This document shows, piece by piece, positions 7,779 to 15,589 of a stretch of DNA of 64,000 bases (the stretch's first letter is position 1; the number at the start of each line of letters is the position of its first letter). The stretch is from Chakrabartia godavariana (GTDB taxonomy: Bacteria; Pseudomonadota; Alphaproteobacteria; Sphingomonadales; Sphingomonadaceae), in NCBI GenBank assembly GCA_005518185.1, contig RKSN01000001.1:62001-126000 (forward strand), given 5' to 3'. The position numbers and the translations under genes are program-made. The notes beneath the pieces were generated by a model. That model saw only the letters and a program-made list of their open reading frames with translations. It searched no databases and had not been told where the DNA came from.

Positions 7779-8387
7779 TCAGGCGTCTTCCGAACCTTCC
7801 GCCGCAGCGGGGGCTTCGGTGCCTTCTTCGGCGATCGTGCCGGGTTCGGCGTTGGGATCGAAGTCCTCGGTGAAACCGGCGACGTCCTTTTCGAACATCG
7901 AGGCCATGACATCGACGCCCTGGCTCTGCAGGTCGGCTTCTTCCGGCGAGCGGGCGACGTTCACCTTGACGGTGACCGACACTTCCGCGTGCAGCGAGAC
8001 CTTTACTTCATACAGGCCAATTGCCTTGATCGGCTTGTCGAGAACGACCTGCTGCTTGCCGACCTTCTTGCCGTCAGCGACGAGCGCTTCGACAATGTCG
8101 CGCACAGCGACCGAACCATAAAGCTGGCCGGTGTTGGACGCCTGACGGATGAGCGTGACCGACGCGCCGTCAATGCCCTTGGAGGCCGCTTCGGCTTCCG
8201 TGCGCTTGGCTTCGTTGTCGGCGACGATCTTCGCCTTGTTGGCTTCGAACAGCTTGCGGTTGGCTTCGTTGGCACGAAGCGCCTTGTTGCGCGGCAACAG
8301 GAAGTTGCGGGCAAAGCCGTTCTTGACGGTGACGACGTCACCAATTGCGCCGAGCTTTTCGACGCGTTCGAGAAGGATGACTTCCAT
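7779..8387 (-). CDS. rplI: 50S ribosomal protein L9
   Basis: 202 residues. The N terminus MEVILLERVEKLGAIGDVVTVKNGFARNFLLP is the L9 signature that binds 23S rRNA domain V, followed by the long connecting helix (about 40-80) and the C-terminal domain. It is longer than the roughly 150-residue E. coli protein because of an acidic Glu/Ala/Pro-rich tail after about residue 170, which is common in alphaproteobacteria. Last gene of rpsF-rpsR-rplI, 12 bases after rpsR, followed by a terminator. Confidence 0.98.
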   Translation of the reverse strand: MEVILLERVEKLGAIGDVVTVKNGFARNFLLPRNKALRANEANRKLFEANKAKIVADNEAKRTEAEAASKGIDGASVTLIRQASNTGQLYGSVAVRDIVEALVADGKKVGKQQVVLDKPIKAIGLYEVKVSLHAEVSVTVKVNVARSPEEADLQSQGVDVMASMFEKDVAGFTEDFDPNAEPGTIAEEGTEAPAAAEGSEDA

Positions 8388-8399
8388 CGGGTGTGCTCC

Positions 8400-8624
8400 T
8401 TACTTCACGATGAAGGGCAGAAGCCCGATGTGGCGGGCGCGCTTGATGGCCTGGGCCAGTTCACGCTGCTTCTTTGCAGAAACGGCGGTGATGCGCGAGG
8501 GGACGATCTTGCCGCGCTCAGAGACGAAACCCTGAAGCAGACGGACGTCCTTGTAATCGATCTTCGGAGCGTTCTTCGCTGCGAACGGGCAGCTCTTGCG
8601 CCGGCGGAAAAATGGGCGTGCCAT
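8400..8624 (-). CDS. rpsR: 30S ribosomal protein S18
   Basis: 74 residues, basic. [13 protein letters not shown] at the start and the [20 protein letters not shown] core are S18, which pairs with S6 on the platform of the small subunit. It lies between rpsF (15 bases upstream) and rplI in the standard alphaproteobacterial order. The [20 protein letters not shown] segment is the 16S-binding helix region. Confidence 0.98.
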   Translation of the reverse strand: MARPFFRRRKSCPFAAKNAPKIDYKDVRLLQGFVSERGKIVPSRITAVSAKKQRELAQAIKRARHIGLLPFIVK

Positions 8625-8639
8625 GGTCTGGTGCCTTCC

Positions 8640-9008
8640 TTAGAATTCTGAAGCTTCGTCGTCGCGGCGCGGCTTGCGGTCGCGTTCGCCCTTGCGCATC
8701 ATCACCGAAGGGCCGGCTTCCTGCTCATCGACCTTGACGGTCATGTAGCGGAGCACGTCTTCGTTGATCTGCGTCTGGCGCTCAAGTTCGGCAACAACAT
8801 TGCCCGGCGCTTCGAAGGCAAGCATCACATAGTGCGCCTTGCGGTTCTTGGCGATCTTGTAGGCGAGAGTGCGCAGACCCCAGGTTTCGGTCTTCGTGAC
8901 CTTGCCGCCGTTCGTTTCGACGATTTCGGTGGCTGATGCCGCCAGCGCGTCAACCTGGGCCTGGGCCAGATCCTGACGCGCAAGAAATACGTGCTCATAA
9001 AGAGCCAT
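8640..9008 (-). CDS. rpsF: 30S ribosomal protein S6
   Basis: 122 residues. [14 protein letters not shown] begins the ferredoxin-like fold; [22 protein letters not shown] is the conserved core. The frame is open 43 codons further upstream, but that part is the leader; the ATG at 9006-9008 follows AAGGAAAGG and matches family starts. The tail is charged and rich in Arg/Asp. It heads the operon, and a likely S6:S18-binding element sits about 47 bases upstream. Confidence 0.98.
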   Translation of the reverse strand: MALYEHVFLARQDLAQAQVDALAASATEIVETNGGKVTKTETWGLRTLAYKIAKNRKAHYVMLAFEAPGNVVAELERQTQINEDVLRYMTVKVDEQEAGPSVMMRKGERDRKPRRDDEASEF

Positions 9009-9054
9009 AAAGCTTGCCTTTCCTTGCCGATCGCTGACGCCGCCCCATGCGGTC

Positions 9055-9097
9055 GCCCCTCCGGCCTTCTTCGATTCCCGTTCAGGGAAGGCGGGGC
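9055..9097 (-). promoter_or_regulatory. probable S6:S18-binding leader element of rpsF
   Basis: On the minus-strand RNA, GCCCC (9097-9093) pairs with GGGGC (9059-9055) and GCCUUC (9092-9087) with GAAGGC (9069-9064). A CGGA bulge (CCGGA if the outer pair opens) is left on the 3' side between the two helices. A stem with a CCG-containing 3' bulge in the rpsF leader is the known binding site of the S6:S18 complex that represses its own operon. Assignment is by structure and position only. Confidence 0.5.
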
Positions 9098-9234
9098 ATT
9101 GGCGGAAGCGGCACGAAAAAGCAAGGCCCGCCTGCATCTACGCGTATTCACCATGCCAGATCAGATGGTTAATGAAGCCGTAGCGGAGATTGTTGTCCGT
9201 TTGCTCATCATGCGGGCGGTGTAGATCATCGGAC

Positions 9235-9333
9235 ATGACGCCGCGCCACCGCAACAAAACCATCGACTGGATCGGCTTCATGCTGCTGGCGGTCATGGCC
9301 CTCAACGCCATGTGGCGGGCCGGGTTTCAATAG
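9235..9333 (+). CDS. possible 32-aa single-span membrane peptide
   Basis: The open frame ATG to TAG encodes a basic start (MTPRHRNKTIDW) followed by a hydrophobic stretch IGFMLLAVMALNAMW. It is divergent from rpsF, with no other gene between 9009 and 9396. No convincing Shine-Dalgarno precedes it. Conservation could not be tested, so it may be chance. Confidence 0.3.
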   Translation: MTPRHRNKTIDWIGFMLLAVMALNAMWRAGFQ

Positions 9334-9352
9334 AGGCGTGTCATACGGCTTC

Positions 9353-9373
9353 ATCCCGAAAAAGGTTCGGGAT
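9353..9373. repeat. hairpin repeat (ATCCCGAA / TTCGGGAT)
   Basis: Perfect eight-base arms and a five-base loop, ending in AACGAAAG. Similar in design to the GGATCCTGAA repeats. It may also end transcription of the gene that stops at 9397. Confidence 0.6.
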
Positions 9374-9396
9374 AACGAAAGAGGGGCAAGGCGCCG

Positions 9397-10095
9397 CTAC
9401 TCCTCCATCCCCTGATATTTGAGTTCCAGATAGCGGCTCTGTGTCGCGATGCGCGCGAGGTCGCCTGACGCGATCTGTTCGCTCATCCGCTGAAGCTCGG
9501 TCTCGACGACCGTCAGCCCTTCGACGAGCTGCTTGTCGGGGCTCATGCCGTTCAGGCCGTCGCGGCGCAGATGGTCGGGCACGCGCATATAGCCGTTGAC
9601 GAGTTCGGGCAGTTCATCGGCGATCAGGCGGCGGATTTCGAGTGCGGCCGGTTCCTTTTCGTCGAGCGCCTGAAGCTGCGGGGTCAGCTGTTCGAGCTTC
9701 ACGCCGATCGAGTCGGCCAGCCTTTGGGCGGGCGGCGGCAAGGCGCGGCGCTGCCCGGCGAGCCAGACTTCGGTCGTCAGGGGAAGCGACTTGAGCGGCG
9801 CGGTCGGCAGCCGCTCCGGATCGACCCGCAGCCCGGCAGGCAGGACAATGGCGGCGAGCGCAAGGCCGAAAAAGGCCATGATGGCCAGCAGGAAGCCCAT
9901 GATCCCGATCGGGCTGACAAGCAGCGCAAAGGCCGGCACGCCGACCAGAAACGCGACCGACAGCCAGAAGACGCGCTTGGCCTTGATCTTGCCCGCATCG
10001 ACCATGCGGCGGATGGCGCGCTGCTGCAGGCGGGATTGGCCGCCATGCCGCTGGAGCGCCGCTTCCGCCCGTGCCAGTACCTCGTCGCTGCGCAT
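9397..10095 (-). CDS. membrane protein encoded beside TelA (XpaC-like?)
   Basis: 232 residues with a basic N-terminal helix (1-38), two closely spaced membrane segments (about 42-62 and 66-88, VFWLSVAFLVGVPAFALLV and a second Ile/Leu/Ala-rich span), then a cytoplasmic helical region ending in a Glu/Gln-rich coiled stretch. It starts 9 bases after the TelA-like gene and is surely co-transcribed. TelA homologues are often paired with XpaC-family membrane proteins of similar layout, so that is the best guess, but I do not recognise a diagnostic motif. Function unknown. Confidence 0.75.
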   Translation of the reverse strand: MRSDEVLARAEAALQRHGGQSRLQQRAIRRMVDAGKIKAKRVFWLSVAFLVGVPAFALLVSPIGIMGFLLAIMAFFGLALAAIVLPAGLRVDPERLPTAPLKSLPLTTEVWLAGQRRALPPPAQRLADSIGVKLEQLTPQLQALDEKEPAALEIRRLIADELPELVNGYMRVPDHLRRDGLNGMSPDKQLVEGLTVVETELQRMSEQIASGDLARIATQSRYLELKYQGMEE

Positions 10096-10104
10096 CGTCC
10101 GTTC

Positions 10105-11301
10105 CTATTCGACCGGCGCAAAGGGGTTGGGCGCCGCGGATTCGAGCGAGGCCTGCGCCTGACCTTCGGCGCGGGCGATATAGCCCTTGGACTTTTCGAC
10201 TTCGCTTTCCAGCGTCTCGACCGTCGTCTTCATGGAGACGAGCGCCTTCGCTTTGAAAGTGTCGATCTGGTCCATCGTGACATAGATGTTCTGGAAAGCG
10301 CGCTGAAGCGTCTCCACCGGGATGGTCGCGCTCGCCGCCTGTTCATGGATGCGCGCCGTCTGGTTCTTGAGCATCTCGCCCGTGGAGTCGATGATGTTGG
10401 CGGTCGTCGTGTTGAGCGCCGTGATCTGATCGAGGACCAGCTTCTGCCCGACAAGCGCCTGCGCGACGGTGACGGCCGTACGCAGCGCGGCGACCGTCGT
10501 GGTCGACGCGCGGTCGACGCCCTTGATCAGTTCGACATTGTTCTTCTTGACGAGATCGAGCGCGAGATAACCCTGCACCGTCACCGCCATCTGCGTGAGC
10601 AGATCCTGCGTGCGCTGGCGCGTGTAGAACAAGGCGGTCTCGCGGATCGCCTTTGCCTTGGCGGGGTCCGTGATCTCGATGTCGGCGGCGCTGGCTTCCA
10701 GCCTTGCGTCGAGCGCCTTCGACACATGGATCATCTGTTCCAGCCGACCCATGGCGGCCCAGAGCGTCTGGCGCTCCACGTCGATGGCGGCGTTGTCCTT
10801 CAGAAGCTCATCCTTGCCCGAGGCAAGGTGCGACAGGATCGACGAGATATGCCCCTGGCTCGATTTGTAGCTGTCGAAATAGTCGCGCAGCTTGTTGCCC
10901 CAGGGGATGATGCCGAACAGCTTCTTGCGCGTGAACAGATCGTCCTTCTTGCCGGGATCGAGGTCCTCGATCGTGCGGCGCAGCTCGGCGAGGTTCGCGC
11001 CGACGGTCGATTCCTGATCCATCGCCTTGACGGGACGGTCGAGGAAGCGGTTCGACTGGCCAGCGGCCTCCGCAATCTCGCGGCGCCCCATATTGACCAG
11101 CTGGTCCACCTTCTTTCCGAACTCGGGGGAATTGGCATCCAGCGCGACCAGCTCGGCGACAAAGGCCTCGGCCTTTTCCTCCAGCGCGGACTTCTTGGTG
11201 TCGTCAATCGGCACCAGACCGGACGCCTTGGCCGGCGCGACAACCGGAACGGGGTCCGGCGCGGTGAGCGTGATTCCTGTGTCCTCGACAGTCGTTGCCA
11301 C
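10105..11301 (-). CDS. toxic anion resistance protein, TelA family
   Basis: About 398 residues, almost entirely helical and charged, with the TelA hallmark region (FAVELVALDANSP-like start, GRREIAEAAGQSNRFLDRPVKAM, LAELRRTIEDLDPG, then FGIIPWGNKLRDYFDSYKSSQ). TelA proteins were first linked to tellurite resistance and are also found in stress and envelope contexts. Start choice: GAAGGAG lies 6 bases before the GTG at 11301, but touches the ATG at 11307, so GTG is preferred; an upstream TTG at 11355 is unlikely. No other ter genes are nearby. Operon with the membrane protein downstream. Confidence 0.88.
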   Translation of the reverse strand: MATTVEDTGITLTAPDPVPVVAPAKASGLVPIDDTKKSALEEKAEAFVAELVALDANSPEFGKKVDQLVNMGRREIAEAAGQSNRFLDRPVKAMDQESTVGANLAELRRTIEDLDPGKKDDLFTRKKLFGIIPWGNKLRDYFDSYKSSQGHISSILSHLASGKDELLKDNAAIDVERQTLWAAMGRLEQMIHVSKALDARLEASAADIEITDPAKAKAIRETALFYTRQRTQDLLTQMAVTVQGYLALDLVKKNNVELIKGVDRASTTTVAALRTAVTVAQALVGQKLVLDQITALNTTTANIIDSTGEMLKNQTARIHEQAASATIPVETLQRAFQNIYVTMDQIDTFKAKALVSMKTTVETLESEVEKSKGYIARAEGQAQASLESAAPNPFAPVE

Positions 11302-11393
11302 GGGCATCTCCTTCAAATCTGCCCTATAGATGGCGCGAAATACTGTATTATTCAAGTAGAACAGTGCGGTGTCCGACCTGCAAAGCCGACAAT

Positions 11394-13556
11394 TCAGGCC
11401 GCCCAGGACATTTCGTTGTCGCGCGCGTAGGAAAACAGCGCCTTTTCAAGCGGCGGCAGGACGAGCCCCCGCCCCGTGGTCAGCGCGGTGCTGCGCGTGT
11501 TTGCGTGCGTTTCGGCTGCGATCTGCCGATGGTCGAGCCCGGCCTCATTGGCGGCGGCCCGCGCCAGATCGAACCAGCTGATCTCGCCCGGATTGGCGAG
11601 GTGCCACAGTCCGTGTTCGCCATCGAGCAGGAGGTCGAGCGTGCCGTGGACCAGGTCTGGCACATAAGTAGGCGACACGATCTCGCGCGCGCTGGCCGAC
11701 ACGCGTTCGCCCCGGTGCAGCCGGTTCAGCACCGACCAGACGAAATTGTAGCGGTCCCACGGCCCGAAAAAGGCGCTGGTGCGCACGATCAGGCTCTTCT
11801 CCCAACTGGCGGAGACGCGCTGCTCCGCTGCGTGCTTGCTGGCGCCATAGACGCACATCGGATTGGCGGCGTCGCTTTCCAGATAGGGGCGGGCGCCCTG
11901 TCCGTCGAAGACGAGGTCGGACGAGAAGGTGACGAAGGGCAGGTCGCGTTCGGCGCAGGCGATGGCGAGCTGTTCGGGGCCGGTCGTGTTCTCGGCAAAG
12001 CAGCGGTCGCGCTCATTGGCGGCGTCGGCGACCCGGACAAAGCCGGCCGCGTTGATGACGGCCCAGGGCTGCAGCCCGCCCAGCGCGCGGGCGATGGCAT
12101 CGGCATCGGTGATGTCGAGGTCGGCGCGTGTTGTCGTCACCGCCTGCAGCCCGCGTTCGGCACAAATCCGCCGCAGCGCGCGGCCAAGCGTTCCCGTGGC
12201 GCCTGTGATGAGGATCGGACGGGCGGTGCGCTTGGGCAGACGCCGCCGCTTCAGCTTGCCATCCCGCAGGAAGCGGTTGCCCCGCGCCCACCAGCCGGAC
12301 GTTTCCAGCACGGGGTGGTCGAACTGGCCTGTTCGCGCGAGCGCTGTTGCCGCCTTTGCGACGAGCGTCGGGCGCGGTTCCGGACCGGTCATGTCGAACA
12401 GGCCAGGTTCAAAGACGCCATCCTTGCGCGTCAGGAGCGAACTCCAGTCGACTGCGCCAAAGACCGACCAGAGCGTGACCGCCCGGATGTCGACGCCCGT
12501 CTTGCGCAGGCTCGTGGCGGCGGTCCAGACGTCGTGGAACCAGCGCAGTTGCTCCTCACGCGTGCAGCTGTTGTGCGCTTCGGTGATGGCGATCGGCAGA
12601 CCATAGCGGGCCCAGGCCTCCGACAGGCGCGCGGCACAGCCCAGACGGCCATCGGTTTCGGGAATGCGCACCGCCTCGGTGTCGATATAGCCGTGACGTC
12701 CGTTCCCGCCCGTCGGCAGGCAGGGGTAGAGCGCGGTCCGATCATCGAGAAAGCGGTCGCTGGTCAGATAATGGTTGATGCCGATGATATCGGGCGTGCC
12801 CGCGCCTTTGGTAAGCTCCGCCAGCTGAGCGGCCGGGACGCCCGCCGCGCGGAACGCGGCATGCCAGCGATGATCGGGCGTGACGCGTCCGGTCAGCAGA
12901 TCGAGGCTCAGCCAGCGGCGGCTGTTCTCATGCGCGGCCTGATAGGCGAGGCGACGCGTCGAAAAGGTGCGGCCCAGATCTTCGGTCTGTACGAGCCGCG
13001 CGGTGGGCGTGACGCGGCGGATCGCCTCCATGGCGCGCCCGACGCCGCGGCACTGGTGAAACGTCGCCAACAGGAAGTCGGCCATAGTCGTGCGGTGCGG
13101 AAACCAATGGCCATAAAGGCAGGCGAAGCGTGCAGTTGTCAGCGGTTCGTTGACCGGGGTCCAATCCTCGATCCACGGGTAACGCGCGGCGGCCTTGGCG
13201 GCGAAGTGGGCGAGCTTTTCGGGAAAGAGCGGATCAAGCAGGTCGGTATAGCGCGGGCCGCTGCCGTGATGGACGAGCCCGGCAATGACGCGGATGCCAA
13301 GATCGCGCAGGCGGCCAAGGCGCGCATCATGCCAGCGCCAGTCGCACGCGTCCGGATCATCCGCCGCGATCGTTTCCCAGATCACCGGATAGCGCGTGGT
13401 CCGGATGCCGAGGCCGGCCAGCAGATCAAGATCCTCCGACCGGTCGGCATGGCCCGTTTCAACGGCCTGGTTGCGCCAGTCATCGCCCACGCGGACAACA
13501 CTGCATTCCAGCCCCGCCCACAATTCGGGGCGGGACGCTTCGTCTTGGCCCTGCAT
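11394..13556 (-). CDS. fusion protein: GH1-like glycoside hydrolase + RmlD-like sugar-nucleotide reductase (SDR)
   Basis: 720 residues in one uninterrupted frame. Residues about 10-415 are a family-1-like glycosidase barrel: acid/base Glu137 in DWTPVNEPLT, nucleophile Glu326 in IAITEAHNS, and NHY at 261-263. After a basic linker (428-446) comes an extended SDR of the dTDP-4-dehydrorhamnose reductase type: TGATGTLG at 451-458, FSSDLVFDG, and Tyr570/Lys574 in CVYGASKHAAEQR. Both halves keep their catalytic residues. It presumably acts on a deoxy-sugar or polysaccharide, but the substrate is unknown. It is monocistronic, and no rml genes are near. Confidence 0.88.
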   Translation of the reverse strand: MQGQDEASRPELWAGLECSVVRVGDDWRNQAVETGHADRSEDLDLLAGLGIRTTRYPVIWETIAADDPDACDWRWHDARLGRLRDLGIRVIAGLVHHGSGPRYTDLLDPLFPEKLAHFAAKAAARYPWIEDWTPVNEPLTTARFACLYGHWFPHRTTMADFLLATFHQCRGVGRAMEAIRRVTPTARLVQTEDLGRTFSTRRLAYQAAHENSRRWLSLDLLTGRVTPDHRWHAAFRAAGVPAAQLAELTKGAGTPDIIGINHYLTSDRFLDDRTALYPCLPTGGNGRHGYIDTEAVRIPETDGRLGCAARLSEAWARYGLPIAITEAHNSCTREEQLRWFHDVWTAATSLRKTGVDIRAVTLWSVFGAVDWSSLLTRKDGVFEPGLFDMTGPEPRPTLVAKAATALARTGQFDHPVLETSGWWARGNRFLRDGKLKRRRLPKRTARPILITGATGTLGRALRRICAERGLQAVTTTRADLDITDADAIARALGGLQPWAVINAAGFVRVADAANERDRCFAENTTGPEQLAIACAERDLPFVTFSSDLVFDGQGARPYLESDAANPMCVYGASKHAAEQRVSASWEKSLIVRTSAFFGPWDRYNFVWSVLNRLHRGERVSASAREIVSPTYVPDLVHGTLDLLLDGEHGLWHLANPGEISWFDLARAAANEAGLDHRQIAAETHANTRSTALTTGRGLVLPPLEKALFSYARDNEMSWAA

Positions 13557-13632
13557 CTGGCGTCTCCGTTTCTTTTTTCAGAAACGCAAACCGCGGCGAG
13601 GCATGGCGGGTTCCGTCCGGTCGCTGTTCGCT

Positions 13633-13658
13633 GGAACGAACCGCGCGCACCGTGCGTT
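13633..13658 (+). promoter_or_regulatory. EcfG-type (general stress response) promoter
   Basis: GGAAC (13633-13637), 17 bases, CGTT (13655-13658). This matches the alphaproteobacterial EcfG consensus GGAAC-N16/17-CGTT exactly. The expected start of transcription near 13665 leaves a short leader with AAGGAG before the ATG at 13683. Confidence 0.6.
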
Positions 13659-13682
13659 CACGGCGCAAGCATAAGGAGACGG

Positions 13683-14009
13683 ATGATGCAGTCACGCAAG
13701 GATGAAGCGGTTGAGCCTTCCGAAACAGTCAACCGCGAACAGGAGGATGAGGCGCAGGTGATCGATGCCGCCGACATGATCCGGGGTAATGAGACGATGC
13801 TAGTGGGCGCGTCCGAACATGGGCGGCCGTCCAATCCGGCGGCCATCATCCCGGATGATGTCCCCGACATTGTTGACCGCATGGAAGAGATGGTCCGGTC
13901 CGGCCATATCGACAACGGCGCTTTTGAGGGCGAGCCGGTCCATGATGACGAAGAGGACAGCCTGGGCGATACCGGCGCTGATCTGGATGACGATGAGGCG
14001 CGGGTTTAG
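13683..14009 (+). CDS. acidic hypothetical protein, 108 aa
   Basis: Hydrophilic and strongly acidic, with Glu/Asp-rich start and a DDEEDSLGDTGADLDDDEAR tail. There is no signal peptide or membrane span. The ATG follows AAGGAG at 4 bases (a second ATG follows at once, 7 bases away). The frame is open far upstream, but that part is antisense to the glycosidase fusion. The exact EcfG-type promoter before it suggests expression in the general stress response. I do not recognise a family. Confidence 0.75.
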   Translation: MMQSRKDEAVEPSETVNREQEDEAQVIDAADMIRGNETMLVGASEHGRPSNPAAIIPDDVPDIVDRMEEMVRSGHIDNGAFEGEPVHDDEEDSLGDTGADLDDDEARV

Positions 14010-14027
14010 GGACAAACTGCCCCTTCG

Positions 14028-14088
14028 CGCTCAGGCTGAGCCTGTCGAAGCCGTGTTGGAGCACCCTTCGACAAGCTCAGGGTGAGCG
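14028..14088. repeat. dispersed palindromic repeat (CTTCGACAGGCTCAGG family)
   Basis: Opposed units CGCTCAGGCTGAGCCTGTCG and CCCTTCGACAAGCTCAGGGT fill the gap between two convergent genes and can form a long hairpin. Confidence 0.8.
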
Positions 14089-14098
14089 CAGAGGTGGG

Positions 14099-15400
14099 TC
14101 AAGCGCGTTTCGCGGCGATCATGTCCTGCACGTCGACAAACTTCTCCCGCGGGGCGCCATCGCGGGCGCGCGCGATTTCGGCCTTGTCGATGTTCTGCCA
14201 GTCACGGAAGGTGACGATGTCGACGCCGCGTCCGTCGAGCAGGGCGTCGAGCGCCGGGCGGCCGAACTTGCCGCTGCCGTCGGCAATGTCCTCAGCGATC
14301 AGATCGACAATGGCAAAGCCGTCGGGCCGGTTGGTCCCGATCGTTCCCGTCGGTCCGCGCCGCGCCCAGCCGACGCAATAAAGGCCGGGCAGGATGCGCC
14401 CCTCATCATTGGCAAAGCGGCCGCGCCCATGTTCATAGGGGACGCCCTGGATCGGGGGCGTCTGATAGCCGATGCACGCAACGACGAGCCGGCAGGGAAT
14501 GACATAGCGTTCCCCGGTACCCACCGAACGTAGGTCGACATCGAGCCGCGTGCGTTCCACGATCATCCGTTCCACCCGGCCATTGCCTTCGATGGCGACC
14601 GGCATGGCGAAGAAGTCAAACTCGACCGCAATTTCCTTGGGAGCATCGGTATTGGCTGCGAAATCGCGCAGGTGCGTCACTGACTTGCGCATTCCGGGTT
14701 CGAGCAGGGCGTCATCGCCTTCGGGCGGCAGGTCGGCGGGGTCAACGAGCGGGCTCGCCCGCGTCAGATGCCCGAGTTCGCCCAGCTCCTTGGGCGTCAT
14801 GGCGATCTGGTGCGGCCCGCGTCGCCCGAGGATGGTGATGCGGCGGATGCCCGAATGGTCGAGCCGGTCGAGCGCGTGGGCCACGATATCGGCCCCGTGA
14901 AATTCATCGCGGGTCTTGGCAAGTATGCGCGTCACGTCGAGCGCGACATTGCCATTGCCGACGATCACAGCGCCTGGGCCCTCAATATCGGGGTCGAGGT
15001 CCGCAAAGTCGGGATGGCCATTGTACCAGCCGACAAAGGCCGCCGACCCGACCACGCCGGGCAAGTCCTCACCCGGCACGCCCAATTTGCGGTCATTGGG
15101 CGCACCCGTTGCGAGCACGACGGCGTCGTAAAGTGATTGAAGTTCCTCGATGCTGACATCGCGGCCAACGGTCACATTGCCGACAAAGCGGACATTCTCG
15201 CTGAGGTTGACCGCCTCATAGCGCTTGGACACGCCCTTGATCGACTGATGGTCGGGCGCGACGCCGAAACGGATCAGGCCATAGGGGACGGGAAGGCGGT
15301 CAATAATGTCCACCCGGACATCTTCCCCGAACTTCTTTTGAGCGGCTTCTGCTGTGTAATACCCGGCCGGACCAGACCCCACGACTGCAATGTGCCGCAT
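14099..15400 (-). CDS. ferredoxin/adrenodoxin-NADP+ reductase, FprA type
   Basis: 433 residues. FAD-binding VVGSGPAGYYTAEAA at 6-20, PYGLIRFGVAPDH (about 40-52) and NADP-binding VIVGNGNVALDVTRIL (about 145-160) are the marks of the adrenodoxin-reductase group, which passes electrons from NADPH to ferredoxins for P450s and other oxygenases. CVGWARRGPTGTIGTNR near the C terminus is the FAD-contacting loop. Complete length. Single gene, flanked by repeats on both sides. No ferredoxin or P450 gene lies in the window. Confidence 0.93.
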   Translation of the reverse strand: MRHIAVVGSGPAGYYTAEAAQKKFGEDVRVDIIDRLPVPYGLIRFGVAPDHQSIKGVSKRYEAVNLSENVRFVGNVTVGRDVSIEELQSLYDAVVLATGAPNDRKLGVPGEDLPGVVGSAAFVGWYNGHPDFADLDPDIEGPGAVIVGNGNVALDVTRILAKTRDEFHGADIVAHALDRLDHSGIRRITILGRRGPHQIAMTPKELGELGHLTRASPLVDPADLPPEGDDALLEPGMRKSVTHLRDFAANTDAPKEIAVEFDFFAMPVAIEGNGRVERMIVERTRLDVDLRSVGTGERYVIPCRLVVACIGYQTPPIQGVPYEHGRGRFANDEGRILPGLYCVGWARRGPTGTIGTNRPDGFAIVDLIAEDIADGSGKFGRPALDALLDGRGVDIVTFRDWQNIDKAEIARARDGAPREKFVDVQDMIAAKRA

Positions 15401-15485
15401 CCACCAAACTCCTCACCCGTCGGTGTTTTTTGAGGATGCTAGCGGGGTGCGTCAGGAGTGCAAGGTGTTTAGCCCCCAAACCCCT

Positions 15486-15570
15486 CCGCTCGCCCAGAGC
15501 CTGTCGAAGGGCCGTCCTTCCCGTTGACTGAACGAGAAGGACAGGGCTTCGACAGGCTCAGCCCGAGCGG
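15486..15570. repeat. dispersed palindromic repeat (CTTCGACAGGCTCAG family)
   Basis: CCGCTCGCCCAGAGCCTGTC on the left is mirrored by GCTTCGACAGGCTCAGCCCG and AGCGG on the right. It lies between the 3' end of the amidohydrolase gene and the start of the reductase gene. Confidence 0.8.
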
Positions 15571-15589
15571 GTCGGGGGATGCGCCAAAC

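Noticed and set aside
9571-11430. A 619-codon open frame on the plus strand
   Set aside because: Antisense shadow of the TelA operon produced by high GC; the translation is low in hydrophobic order and rich in Arg, Gly and Asp.
11295-14009. A 904-codon open frame on the plus strand
   Set aside because: Most of it is antisense to the GH1-RmlD fusion, which has all its catalytic motifs; only the last 108 codons behind the EcfG-type promoter look real.
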